Shown: positions 26,290-34,763, numbered from the stretch's first letter. The stretch is DNA of 61,512 nucleotides from Sphingomonas xinjiangensis (GCF_014199255.1 NZ_JACIJF010000016.1:1-61512); one strand, 5' to 3'. A program made the numbers and translations. The notes: a model not told the origin generated them from the letters alone.

Positions 26290-26751
26290 ATGACAAAAGA
26301 CGGTCGCGCAATCTCAATGCAAGTGTCGAAAACCTACTTCCGGCTCATCACGGAAAGTGTTCGGCTATTTTCAAACAAAATGTGTCGGTTCGCCTCGTTC
26401 TCCGAAGTCATCGATGATCGGGCTCCGTCATTTAAGGAAATACCGGATCACTATGAGGCTTCCGACCTGAAGGAGCACCTTCAAATTATACCGACGGATG
26501 GCGAAGTACCGATCAGTATCACTATCCTTGAAACCAGTGCCGCGTCGCTTGATGGCGCCCTGCCGACTCTTGAGAAGGTGATCGGAGACTCCGTAAGTCT
26601 CGCCTCTGCCATATCCCTGTTACTTTTCGACTTTATCGTTGAGGAGAATAAGACAGAGGTCCTCACGAAATTAGGCCTTACCTCCGAGGAGGCCAAGGCC
26701 TATCGCGGGGCGATGACACGCAAGTCGTCTAATGTGATACCACTACGGTAA
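26290..26751 (+). CDS. Hypothetical protein divergent from tra operon, possible regulator
   Basis: 153 residues from the ATG at 26290, which follows a GGGGGGA ribosome site. It appears soluble and mixed alpha/beta, with an acidic middle and a basic C-terminal tail (RGAMTRKSSNVIPLR). No family recognised. Codon use looks less GC-biased than in the tra genes. Because it shares the palindrome-bearing promoter region with the transfer operon, a regulatory role is reasonable but unproven. Confidence 0.6.
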   Translation: MTKDGRAISMQVSKTYFRLITESVRLFSNKMCRFASFSEVIDDRAPSFKEIPDHYEASDLKEHLQIIPTDGEVPISITILETSAASLDGALPTLEKVIGDSVSLASAISLLLFDFIVEENKTEVLTKLGLTSEEAKAYRGAMTRKSSNVIPLR

Positions 26752-26845
26752 ATCAGCACGTTTAATCAGATCGACTTGCAATAAGGGTTGCCAAGCCGTG
26801 TCGTGCCTAGGTACTTTTCCGAAGTCTGTTCCGGGGGGTCACTGT

Positions 26846-27370
26846 ATGATGGTATCGACCGAGCCGTTTACTCCAGAGGGAGGAGGGGCAGCTTCACCGC
26901 CCAGCTTTATAGATTTCATCCTGCAATGGATGGAGGCGAGCGGAGCCACACTAAGGGACCTCGTGGAGGCGTCGGAAGGGCGCCTCAATCTTACCCGCGT
27001 AGGTCGGATACTTCATCGCAATCTTGAGAAACGATCAGCGATCCGGATGGATGAGGTTGACGAAATTCTACGAGCGCTGAAAATCAACCATTATCATTTT
27101 GCCCTAGCAGTCGAGATGATTCGAGAGTCGCCGGCCGCTACCCTTGAGAAGCATATGCCCTTCATCAAGGTAGCCGCAGTAGCGATGAGCAACCTACCGT
27201 TACTCTTCCGCGAAGCGTTCGAGCACATCAATGGTCTAGATCAATCCGATGTTAAGGACGAGCACGGCCTAGCTATCCAACGAATCGTGATACAGAACTA
27301 CACGATGGTCTATGCTGACATGGCTAGACGAAAAGACGAAAGGCTAGGGCCTTTCGGCAGAGACTTCTGA
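26846..27370 (+). CDS. XRE-like helix-turn-helix protein, putative transcription regulator
   Basis: 174 residues from tandem ATGs at 26846/26849. Residues about 22-82 (FIDFILQWMEASGATLRDLV, LTRVGRILHRNLEKRSAIRM, VDEILRALKI) resemble a Cro/C1-type helix-turn-helix fold. The C-terminal half is helical and could dimerise. Located 95 bp after the 26290 gene, on the same strand, between the transfer operon and the replication origin; it may control one of them. The HTH call is by eye. Confidence 0.6.
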   Translation: MMVSTEPFTPEGGGAASPPSFIDFILQWMEASGATLRDLVEASEGRLNLTRVGRILHRNLEKRSAIRMDEVDEILRALKINHYHFALAVEMIRESPAATLEKHMPFIKVAAVAMSNLPLLFREAFEHINGLDQSDVKDEHGLAIQRIVIQNYTMVYADMARRKDERLGPFGRDF

Positions 27371-27510
27371 AGTAAGAACTACAAAGATAAAACGTTACAC
27401 TCGGGTCGCAATCATTTCCGCTTGAGTTGAGAGCCGCTAGAGCGCCTCAAGCCCCGCCTCGCATAGCGAGCGCAGAACTAAGCTAAACAGCAACGAACGT
27501 CCCCAAGGGG

Positions 27511-27532
27511 GGTTTTCCGTGTGAAAGCACGA
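27511..27532 (+). repeat. RepA iteron 1
   Basis: 22-bp copy with core TTTTCCGTGTGAAAGCACGA. Identical to the copies at 27653 (inverted) and 28647. Confidence 0.8.
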
Positions 27533-27652
27533 GCGCATGCCCTCGCGCCTTGTTTCCTTTCCCGAAAACGTGTCCGTTCCGGCATCTGCGCACTCGCGTC
27601 CTGAGAGCGCCGGCGCAGCGGCAGCTGCAGACGCGTCCAAGAACGCAAATCC

Positions 27653-27674
27653 TCGTGCTTTCACACGGAAAACC
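27653..27674 (-). repeat. RepA iteron 2 (inverted)
   Basis: Exact inverse of the 27511 copy, 77 bp before the repA start. Its inverted orientation close to the promoter suggests autorepression. Confidence 0.8.
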
Positions 27675-27750
27675 CTGTCAACGCATAGGAGCGGGTAGAC
27701 AGAGCGCCACCGATAGCGACAATCGAACACTCTTAGTGGAAGTGCGCGAG

Positions 27751-28635
27751 ATGACGGAAATCACGACGAAGCAGGGAGATCTCTTCCAACTGGACAGCCC
27801 TCTCTACGGCGACGTCCAGGGCGAGCGAACCGTGGCTGAGTTCCCTTTCTTCGCTTTGTCAAAGAAGGCGCAGATGACGCCTATGGTTTTCGAAAGCGGC
27901 GACGCCCGCATCGAGATCAACCCCAGCAAAACGGGCGTGGCGACAATCTATGACAAGGAAATCCTGCTCTACATCGCGAGCCTAATGGCAGAGAGAATGG
28001 AAACTGGTGAGTCTGTAGATCGCGTCCTAAGCTTTACCGCTAACGATCTATTCAGGGTGACAAGCACTAATCCCTCAGCGAGGTCATACACCTCCCTCAA
28101 GGCGTCACTGAACAGATTGCAAGGTACTCAGATCATCACCAACATCGAGACCGGGGGAGAGGGATCTGACAGCGCTTTCTCGTGGTTGCTTAAAGCCGAT
28201 ATAAAGTACGTTCGTCTCCCCTCAGGAGAACGGCGGGTCAAGCGGATCGAGGTCATGGTTTGTGACTGGCTACATCGAGCGATTTTGACTGACCGCCGCA
28301 TAGCGGCTTATCACTTGGACTTCTTCAAGCTAGGTCCTATCGAGCGGCGCCTTTATGAGCTGGCGAAGTTCAATTGCCTCGGAGACACAAGCTTTGAGGT
28401 AGATCTTAATTCGCTTGGCGAGAGAGTTGGTTGTGCAACTGATAAACGGGGGCTCGAGTATTTCAAAAAGCATCTACGAGATATCGTGGAGCGTGATTCA
28501 TTGCCCGAGTACACGATCTCCCTAAGCGAAGAGAAGATATCGTCTCCAAAGGGCGGGCGACCGAAGCTCAACACTATCGTGGCTCTCAGGGCTCGCGAGT
28601 GGACGCAGCAGCCAGCGCTCGCATCGTCGGGATAG
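27751..28635 (+). CDS. repA: RepA, plasmid replication initiator (RPA family)
   Basis: 294 residues from the ATG at 27751; an upstream extension of the frame runs through the iterons and is rejected. Conserved blocks of the alphaproteobacterial replication initiator protein A family are visible: FPFFALSKKAQMTPMVFESG, IYDKEILLYIASLMAERM, SFTANDLFRVTST, YHLDFFKLGPIERRLYELA and the final GGRPKLNTIVALR. These proteins carry winged-helix domains that bind iterons and open the origin. Five iterons flank the gene, two before and three after it. Neighbouring parA/RHH genes and this gene together define the basic replicon. Confidence 0.92.
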   Translation: MTEITTKQGDLFQLDSPLYGDVQGERTVAEFPFFALSKKAQMTPMVFESGDARIEINPSKTGVATIYDKEILLYIASLMAERMETGESVDRVLSFTANDLFRVTSTNPSARSYTSLKASLNRLQGTQIITNIETGGEGSDSAFSWLLKADIKYVRLPSGERRVKRIEVMVCDWLHRAILTDRRIAAYHLDFFKLGPIERRLYELAKFNCLGDTSFEVDLNSLGERVGCATDKRGLEYFKKHLRDIVERDSLPEYTISLSEEKISSPKGGRPKLNTIVALRAREWTQQPALASSG

Positions 28636-28646
28636 TCGCTGATCGG

Positions 28647-28668
28647 GGTTTTCCGTGTGAAAGCACGA
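28647..28668 (+). repeat. RepA iteron 3
   Basis: Identical to the 27511 copy, 11 bp after the repA stop. Confidence 0.8.
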
Positions 28669-28780
28669 AGAAGCTCGTAGCCCCCAAGGAAGGTCGTTTT
28701 CAGGCCTTCAACGGGCCCACATAGGGGGGTGTGCGGCCTGCTAGGCCTTTGGAATAGCGCTGGCGGCCCGAGTGATCCGG

Positions 28781-28802
28781 AGTTTTCCGCGTGAAAGCAC
28801 GA
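28781..28802 (+). repeat. RepA iteron 4 (two mismatches)
   Basis: Reads AGTTTTCCGCGTGAAAGCAC then GA; differs from the consensus at the first base and in GCG for GTG. Confidence 0.75.
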
Positions 28803-28812
28803 ATGATCCTGA

Positions 28813-28834
28813 GGTTTACCGTGTGAAAACACGA
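28813..28834 (+). repeat. RepA iteron 5 (two mismatches)
   Basis: Reads GGTTTACCGTGTGAAAACAC then GA; starts 32 bp after iteron 4. Confidence 0.75.
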
Positions 28835-28989
28835 TTCAAACGTGTTGAGGTCCCGCCGATACCCGGTGAAGGTGCGAAAGGCGGCGGAGCTCCTAAAAGC
28901 GTCCTTGCCGTGCGTGATTGCGTTCGATCAGGCCGACGGCCAGGCTGAATGCTGGACTTAACAAACCGGGAGTGGTTCGCCGTGATCAG

Positions 28990-29018
28990 ATAAAAGAAAG
29001 CCCGGCACGAGGCCGGGC
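28990..29018 (-). terminator. Minus-strand intrinsic terminator without an upstream gene
   Basis: GCCCGGC/GCCGGGC form a 7-bp stem with a 5-nt loop, followed on the minus strand by TTTCTTTTATC. A second hairpin GGATCG-TCTC-CGATCC lies just before it, at about 29027-29042. No minus-strand gene reads into it, which suggests a short untranslated RNA. Confidence 0.55.
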
Positions 29019-29185
29019 ATCCCAGATTGGATCGTCTCCGATCCGCTAAGTCAGCGTCGCCAAACGCCAACGGTCTCAATCACACGAGATCCGACTTAGT
29101 CGATCCCGACAGGCAGATCAAGGATGCGCGTTTCGCGCCACGGAATCTCTTTGCCTGGTCCCGGCCTCCATAGGGAGGAAGGAAG

Positions 29186-30019
29186 ATGGGAGCGTTTTGC
29201 GTAGGAGAGGCCGCTCGGATGGCCCTTTCCGGCATTCCCCTCGAGAGGAAGAAGAAAGCAAAGTCCGGATCGCGGCACCCAACGGGAGCGCGCGTGCTGG
29301 GCGGGAGCATCGAGGCAGGAAGCTTCGAGCATCTATTTTTCGTGAAGCCCTCCAAAGGGGAGACGGATCGAGCGCTAAGCGCTGCGCGGCGGCTGCTCGA
29401 CAATGGTCGTCGCTTGAAACGTGAGGAACGCGCCGGCACGCGCGCCCTGACTGCATATGAACGCCTGTTAACGGCCCTCACGGCGTCGTTCGTCCGCGTC
29501 TATGAGGAACTAGCCACACTCGCGAGGCTGAACGCGGGGAAGGTTTACCCGAGTTACGAGCACCTAGCAGAAGCTACAGGGCTTGGCCGCGCCACCGTCG
29601 CGAGGGCACTGAAGTTGCTAGAGCAGCTGGGATTGCTGATCCGCCAACGCCGCTTCAAGCAGATCGAGGCCGAAGGCCCCGGGCCTCGCTGGGAGCAGAC
29701 CTCCAACGCCTACCGCCTCGAACTGCCGGCGCGGATTGCACAGTATCTCCCTCGCTGGATGAAGCCCGCGCCTCTCCCCGACGACGACACACATCGCCGG
29801 CAGGCGGTCGTTGAGGAAACTCGCGTGATGGTGGAGGCCCTGCCTTCGAGCGAGTTTGCGAAGCTGATTGTTGGGGGCGAGCTTGGAAAGGTGCTGTCAC
29901 GTATCGGCGCGCACTTAGACCGCGAGCGTGAGTATCAGAAAGATACGCAACCGCTCACCAAGTCTTATTTAAATGGCTCAGATGGAGTTGGCCTCGACGG
30001 CCAACAACACTCCGCCTGA
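29186..30019 (+). CDS. Winged-helix DNA-binding protein, putative replication or copy-control accessory
   Basis: 277 residues with a strong GGAGGAAGGAAG ribosome site. Residues about 88-155 (LTAYERLLTALTASFVRVYE, VYPSYEHLAEATGLGRATVA, RALKLLEQLGLLIRQRRF) form a clear winged helix-turn-helix of the kind found in plasmid replication proteins and GntR/MarR-like regulators. The basic N-terminus (RKKKAKSGSRHPTGAR) may add DNA contacts. It follows the iteron array and repA, so a role in replication or copy control is likely, but it could be a transcription factor. Not assigned to a named family. Confidence 0.7.
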   Translation: MGAFCVGEAARMALSGIPLERKKKAKSGSRHPTGARVLGGSIEAGSFEHLFFVKPSKGETDRALSAARRLLDNGRRLKREERAGTRALTAYERLLTALTASFVRVYEELATLARLNAGKVYPSYEHLAEATGLGRATVARALKLLEQLGLLIRQRRFKQIEAEGPGPRWEQTSNAYRLELPARIAQYLPRWMKPAPLPDDDTHRRQAVVEETRVMVEALPSSEFAKLIVGGELGKVLSRIGAHLDREREYQKDTQPLTKSYLNGSDGVGLDGQQHSA

Positions 30020-30166
30020 CGGCGAGCATGGGGAAACCGCCGAAAACCTAAAAGCCGACCCGCGAAAGGCTCGAACAGGAGTGCTGGCTACGCCAGCACA
30101 ATGCTCCCGAGAGGAGCATGCGGATTCTGTTGTCCACCTGCTGCTTCCTTGGAGCCTGCGTCGGCT

Positions 30167-31060
30167 TCAGAATAGCGAAACCGACGCGCCCGTAGCCCGC
30201 TGCTTTGGCGTTGTTCGAACACTCACCTGCTGGATCCTTGGGGTAGGGGCCTGATGGCTCAACCGCGACCAATTCGAGAGGATATTCGCCACATAAGCTT
30301 GAGTCTCAGGGATCCGCGGTACGGCCCCTTTCACTCGCCCAGGTCCGGCATTGTAGGCGGCGAGCGCAAGGTGGACCTGCCCGAAGCGGTCGAGCTGTTG
30401 GCGCAGGTACTTCGCGCCCCCGCGAAGGTTCTGAACGACGTCGTAGCGGTTCACGCCAAGGCCCGCGGCGGTGCCTGGCATCAGCTGCACTAGCCCAAAC
30501 GCGTTCTTCGGAGAGGCCGCGAGCGGGTTATAACTGCTCTCGCGCATGATCATCGCGTCAAAGAGACCGACCGGGATCCCGTGCTCGCAGGCGATCGAGC
30601 TCATCATCCCGTAGTAAGACGCGCGGCGCTGTTCTGCAGTCGAGCTAAGCAGGCCGGACGTTTGATAGGCCACGGGTGAGCAACCAGGTACATAGGCGAC
30701 CGGCGCAAAGGAGCCGCCCCCCGGCCGCATCCACGCCGGCACCATGATGGATGAGGATGCTGCAACCAGCTGCGGCACCTGCTCAGACCCGGCGCTTGGA
30801 ACGGCTTCCTGGCTCATGCCGGAGAAGTCATTCGCCATACGAAACTCAACATATTGGCGACTTAGATCGTGCATCCGAAAGGCGCCAACAGAGGCACTAG
30901 GCTGGATGGGCGGGACCTCGGCTTGGCTTGGTTCAGGGGGCGAAGCGGACATTCGGATCAACTGCACCTGCCTGACACCCGCTTGCCCTTGAGCAAAGGC
31001 AGGCTCCGAAGCGGCGCCCCCTGCAAGACATAGACCGACGAACAGAGAAAAACGGCGCAT
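30167..31060 (-). CDS. Lytic transglycosylase (SLT domain), probable conjugation-associated peptidoglycan hydrolase
   Basis: 297 residues from the ATG at 31060, which has GGGAGGG upstream and starts a signal peptide (3-24, ending PAFAQG). The C-terminal goose-lysozyme/SLT domain (about 150-275) carries IMRESSYNPLAAS with the catalytic Glu (E174), FGLVQLMPGTAAGLGV and LALAAYNAGPGRV. The region 25-140 is low-complexity linker. Such enzymes (VirB1/TraB-like, F Orf169) open the peptidoglycan for the secretion channel. It lies apart from the tra operon but is the only dedicated lytic transglycosylase seen here. Confidence 0.9.
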   Translation of the reverse strand: MRRFSLFVGLCLAGGAASEPAFAQGQAGVRQVQLIRMSASPPEPSQAEVPPIQPSASVGAFRMHDLSRQYVEFRMANDFSGMSQEAVPSAGSEQVPQLVAASSSIMVPAWMRPGGGSFAPVAYVPGCSPVAYQTSGLLSSTAEQRRASYYGMMSSIACEHGIPVGLFDAMIMRESSYNPLAASPKNAFGLVQLMPGTAAGLGVNRYDVVQNLRGGAKYLRQQLDRFGQVHLALAAYNAGPGRVKGAVPRIPETQAYVANILSNWSRLSHQAPTPRIQQVSVRTTPKQRATGASVSLF

Positions 31061-31121
31061 CAACTGCCCTCCCAATATCAACTTCTTAAAGTTGAGGTCG
31101 AGTGGTTGGGAGTTGTCAAGC

Positions 31122-32465
31122 GTGGGAGATCCGGAGAGACTTCCTTCAAATGAGCTTCGGAGCCCTAATTCGATGTGGCTGATCGATCGCGATACGCACG
31201 GCCAGGACAAGAGCCGCATCCCGCTCCCGGCGGTGCTGCGCCAGGCTTTGGTGCGGTGGTACGTCGGCGAGGGGACCCACCATGACGAAGCCGCGGGGAT
31301 AACGCTCGTTCAGAACGCCAGAATTGGTCACAAGTGGATCGCCTGCGACTGCCTAGGCGCCGAAAAGGCACCGCCGATCCTAACGCCAGCATTCCTTTCA
31401 GAGGCAGAAACCTACTATCTCCGCCGTCTGACCAGCACCAAGCGTCCCGAGCACCGAGCCGATTGCCCGTTCTTCAGAGACCAGGTGACGAACAGGATCA
31501 GCGAGGTGCGCTCGCCAAACGCTGTGACCGATCCGCCCGCTGGCTTCTTTGAGGTTCTGAAGCCGGCCCCGGAAAAGCTCGCCCAGCAGCCCGAGAGCGA
31601 TAGCATCGACGATCGGACCAGAAGCGGCTCGGTGCCGAGGCTAGCACGTCTGCTTTGGCGGCTGATGGACACAAGTGGCGTGAACGTGATCGCTCCACTC
31701 TCTGCCGGGGAAGAGTGGTCGATACGGGCGAACTTCTCTGCGATTGGATACTCCGCGGCAAAGATCGAGATAGCGCCGGGGCTGGAGCTTGCCCGTGCCT
31801 TTTGGACGCACCCGCGCCCGCTCCAGGCCAACGCCGTCTACGCAACGCTGCGCCGCCTAGCTCCTGAGTGGCCGCTTGGGCACGCGCCTCAAGGCTTCGT
31901 GCTCCTCTATGCACCATCGTTCAAAGGCCAGGAGATCTATGTGCCCGGTGGTGAACCCGTCGCCATCGCGAACCGAGTTCAGTCACCCTCGATGCGCGGA
32001 AACAAAACCGCGGGTCCATACCTAACGCTCATTGTGGCAGGCGAGTATCCTGAGGCTCATGGCTACGCTCCGCTACGGGCGTATGCGCAGCCGATCTTCA
32101 ACGGACGCCTGTTCGTCCCTGTCGATTCGGAGCTGGAGCGGCAAGCGTTGCGGGAGATCCTGGCCGTCCAACGCGAACTTCACAGCCGTCGCGTCGACCT
32201 CGCGATCCGCAAGCCCTTGTTCGACACAATGACGCGGGATGGACCGTGCCGTCCCGACTTCATGCTAGAGGCACGGTCCCGCATCACTGGAGAGATCGGC
32301 AACCTCGTAGTCGAGGTGATGGGCCTGGACGACGAAGCCTATCACTCCTCCAAGGCAGTGACCCACCCACGGATGCGCCATCTTGGTGCACTCTTGACCA
32401 TCTCTGCTGACGAGGTGACTTCGGGCATTGGCCGCGAGAAGCTAATGGCGGCACTAAATCTCTGA
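31122..32465 (+). CDS. DUF1173-like plasmid protein with a possible C-terminal PD-(D/E)XK nuclease region
   Basis: 447 residues if the GTG at 31122 (GGGAG 9 nt upstream) is used; an ATG at 31173 (MWLIDRDTHG) is the alternative. The N-terminal part holds a C-x-C motif (ACDCLGAE) and a later ADCPFF, as in DUF1173-type plasmid proteins where they may bind zinc. The C-terminal part reads GPCRPDFMLEA and then NLVVEVMGLDDEAYH, suggesting the D...E-x-V/K pattern of a restriction-like fold, although the usual Lys is missing. Function unknown. It is divergent from the lytic transglycosylase with about 60 bp between them. Confidence 0.65.
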   Translation: MGDPERLPSNELRSPNSMWLIDRDTHGQDKSRIPLPAVLRQALVRWYVGEGTHHDEAAGITLVQNARIGHKWIACDCLGAEKAPPILTPAFLSEAETYYLRRLTSTKRPEHRADCPFFRDQVTNRISEVRSPNAVTDPPAGFFEVLKPAPEKLAQQPESDSIDDRTRSGSVPRLARLLWRLMDTSGVNVIAPLSAGEEWSIRANFSAIGYSAAKIEIAPGLELARAFWTHPRPLQANAVYATLRRLAPEWPLGHAPQGFVLLYAPSFKGQEIYVPGGEPVAIANRVQSPSMRGNKTAGPYLTLIVAGEYPEAHGYAPLRAYAQPIFNGRLFVPVDSELERQALREILAVQRELHSRRVDLAIRKPLFDTMTRDGPCRPDFMLEARSRITGEIGNLVVEVMGLDDEAYHSSKAVTHPRMRHLGALLTISADEVTSGIGREKLMAALNL

Positions 32466-32658
32466 AGGTGCGGATGGTCCGTCCGCGAGATAGTTGAAAA
32501 TGCTCCGGTAGATCGGCTTCAGGTTTTTCTAACTTAGAAATTCGTCACAGAAAAAATGGAAACAGTCGCCGTCGCTGTAGGCCACAGACCATCTCGGGGA
32601 CCGGTGAGAGGATGTTCTGAACCGCCCCTAGGCCTGAGCCTTTGCGGCGAGAGCGCGT

Positions 32659-33375
32659 TTAGATTGATGATGCGTAAGCGCGAACGTCGAGCGCCGGGGC
32701 TGTTCCGATCGCCTGAAGCTGCGCGATCAGCTCGAATAAAAACCGAGTGGCAGGCATCGTAACGGAATGAAGCTCGTACTCCGTGTCGCTGGTACGATTG
32801 AACCAGCCGGCGTCTGCCACACAGCCGATATCAAGAATGTCGTCAGCGCTGCCCCCCTGCAAATGGCCGCGCAGGGTTTCGCCCAAGGCAGGCTTCCATA
32901 CGGAGCTGAGGGTAAGTATTCCGCCTAAGATATGGTGAAGTGGCTTCTGCCGCGACATTCCATCGATGGTCTGCGCTGGCAGGCTAGTCCGATGCAATCG
33001 GCGTACTGATGCAGCCTTGCTCTTTGCATAGCCGACATAATCGGCTGTTAGCTCCTGCTTCGCCTCAAATACTGCATAGACGCTTTCAGCCGGAACGACG
33101 TCGGTGCCCTTGAAGCTGAACACAAACGGCGAGTATTGCCGATCGTGAATGATGACATCGATCTGCTGGCTGAACTGACCTGCCGAATCGACCACAAATC
33201 CGGGTCGTGCTTCATACCGCTTCGGGAGATAGTGATTGAAAACCTCATTCCATGTCTTCTCACTAGCGTCGCCTTGTGCGGTAGGATGACCAAGCATCCT
33301 AGCGCTGGCCAACTCGCGTGCAATTTTCTCATGAAAATCGGCAAAGAGTTTTTCTAGTGACCATCCGGCGCTCAT
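32659..33375 (-). CDS. DUF6602-like PD-(D/E)XK nuclease, putative defence effector
   Basis: 238 residues. Start at 33375 overlaps the nucleotidyltransferase stop by 4 bp (ATGA), so the two are co-translated. The blocks HPTAQGDASEKTWNEVF, LPKRYEARPGFVVDSAGQFS and QQIDVIIHDRQYSPF, then VPAESVYAVFEAKQEL, match what I recall of the DUF6602 family. D73 in QIDVII and E104-x-K106 in FEAK give the core of a PD-(D/E)XK nuclease site, with an upstream Glu (E39 or E45) as the fourth ligand. The family occurs next to defence genes. With its partner it could be a nucleotide-signalled nuclease. Base composition is lower in GC than its surroundings, a sign of transfer. Confidence 0.75.
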   Translation of the reverse strand: MSAGWSLEKLFADFHEKIARELASARMLGHPTAQGDASEKTWNEVFNHYLPKRYEARPGFVVDSAGQFSQQIDVIIHDRQYSPFVFSFKGTDVVPAESVYAVFEAKQELTADYVGYAKSKAASVRRLHRTSLPAQTIDGMSRQKPLHHILGGILTLSSVWKPALGETLRGHLQGGSADDILDIGCVADAGWFNRTSDTEYELHSVTMPATRFLFELIAQLQAIGTAPALDVRAYASSI

Positions 33376-34133
33376 TGGAACACCACGTTCCAAGGGCTGT
33401 TCAATCCTGCCCTTGCTGTCTGCGAGACGTGAAACTTGTCGTTGGCATCAAGTGTCTCAGAAAGGGTGTTGTTAGTGTTGGCTGGGTCGATTAGCCTTCT
33501 TGTCGCCAGTGTATCGGCAGTCGCTCGCAGCACGGTAATTATGTTAGCCTCCAAGTTACCGATCCGAGCGCCGCGAAGCGCATCAATGACAAACATTTCG
33601 AGATAGAATGAAGGCCAGCTCAACCCATATCGGTTACGCCAAATCTTGATAAGCCGAATCTCATCGAGACGGCCTGAGCCGGACACAACCCGGCAATGCT
33701 CCTTTATGTTGGTCTGCAACCAACTCCCGGTCTTGTTACGCCACAGGCTATGATAATTTCCGTACTGGTCTTGCCTACGCCCTGGGGTCACATCGACTTT
33801 CCAGCCGCCAACACTCAGACCGATAGAAACATTTTGGCGTCTCGGCTGAAAACCCAAATTGGAGAACGCCGTAAAAAGCGTTTCATATATCGTCTTCAGC
33901 GGGTCCGGAACGGACGAGGATAGTGACACGAAAATGTCGATGTCGGTGCCGCCACCAACCGCGGTCCCTTTTGCGAACGAACCGCTTGGCCCGATGTCGA
34001 CAATATACGGTCCGCCCCATTGGCGTATGGTCGGCTCAACAACCGACTGAACGCCACGAACCGGAGATAGGGCGCTGGTATCGATACGGTGCCGCGCCAA
34101 CACCAACCGCAAATGTTCATCTATCGTCGCCAT
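33372..34133 (-). CDS. OAS/CD-NTase-like nucleotidyltransferase
   Basis: 253 residues from the ATG at 34133 (a TTG three codons upstream is possible; no Shine-Dalgarno site seen). The polymerase-beta fold signature is complete: G51-S52 in SGSFAKGTAVGGG, D64 and D66 in TDIDIFV, and the third acidic residue D114 in WKVDVTPGRR. The C-terminal helical part (LIKIWRNRYGLSWPSFYLEM, VIDAL) resembles the OAS1-C-like half of CD-NTases that make cyclic or linear oligonucleotide signals in CBASS-type immunity. A tRNA CCA-adding enzyme is less likely given length and partner. The DUF6602 gene follows with a 4-bp overlap. Confidence 0.78.
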   Translation of the reverse strand: MATIDEHLRLVLARHRIDTSALSPVRGVQSVVEPTIRQWGGPYIVDIGPSGSFAKGTAVGGGTDIDIFVSLSSSVPDPLKTIYETLFTAFSNLGFQPRRQNVSIGLSVGGWKVDVTPGRRQDQYGNYHSLWRNKTGSWLQTNIKEHCRVVSGSGRLDEIRLIKIWRNRYGLSWPSFYLEMFVIDALRGARIGNLEANIITVLRATADTLATRRLIDPANTNNTLSETLDANDKFHVSQTARAGLNSPWNVVFQ

Positions 34134-34385
34134 CGATAGCAATATGCCGATTATTGGCGAGGTCGCTAATCAAAACCAGACGTGCGGCTATTCCCAACCC
34201 GGACATTCCCGAAACTCGATCCCAATCGGTACCGTCGCGCTTAGCGTACGATTCCGAACATCCTCTAGCCAGCCCCCATAACAGCCTCTGAGCGGGGAGC
34301 CTGCACTCTCAGTAACCAGCTCGCGTCATTCCATTTCCAGTTATTTAGCGGGCATTTCCACTTTTTTAGCGGTCGGACCAAGGAA

Positions 34386-34655
34386 TCAGGCCCAGCTCAG
34401 GGACGCCGCGAACGAACCAACAATGCCCAACGTCACGGGCGTCGACAGGAAGTAGAGCTTCTGCCAACGCCACCACGCCTTGGGAATGAAGAGTACGGCG
34501 CCCCGGACTGTGCCGATGTCCGTCCAGGCACGTTCTTTCCAAAGCCCATGAAGCGCCATCGAAACAGACAGCACCATCGCGATGGCGCAACAAAGCCCCG
34601 CAGCAACATAGATCGCAATCCAATTGCTGATTTCGATCGCCGTCAGGTGCGCCAC
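34386..34655 (-). CDS. Small membrane protein, unknown
   Basis: 89 residues from a GTG at 34655 with AGGT upstream. Two transmembrane helices (about 12-36 and 70-88) flank an amphipathic Trp-rich stretch (KAWWRWQKLYF). No family recognised. Isolated gene, convergent with none of its neighbours. Confidence 0.5.
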   Translation of the reverse strand: MAHLTAIEISNWIAIYVAAGLCCAIAMVLSVSMALHGLWKERAWTDIGTVRGAVLFIPKAWWRWQKLYFLSTPVTLGIVGSFAASLSWA

Positions 34656-34763
34656 AATGACCTCGCGTCTGAGACAAGTCGCATCACTAACAGGCGCGCC
34701 ATGTCGAGAGTTCCTAAGCCCTTATAGTCGTTCCGCGGTTGGAACGGGTCAAACAATGCAAAT

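Larger units (their letters stand above)
27371..27750. other. oriV region upstream of repA
   Basis: 380 bp without a gene. It holds two oppositely oriented iterons (27511-27532 and 27653-27674), an AT-rich start (about 27371-27400) and a small hairpin CTCGC-ATA-GCGAG near 27460. The iterons may serve as RepA binding sites for origin activation and for repression of repA. I saw no clear DnaA box. Confidence 0.6.
28636..29185. other. oriV region downstream of repA
   Basis: 550 bp without a gene. It contains three direct iterons (28647, 28781 and 28813) and a minus-strand terminator-like hairpin at 28990-29018. The last two iterons are 32 bp apart, about three helical turns. Confidence 0.55.

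Noticed and set aside
27511..28834. CRISPR-like repeats
   Set aside because: Copies are few, in both orientations, unevenly spaced and flank repA, so they are iterons.
33372..34133. tRNA CCA-adding enzyme
   Set aside because: Lacks the length and the conserved basic tail of those enzymes, and is coupled to a nuclease gene.
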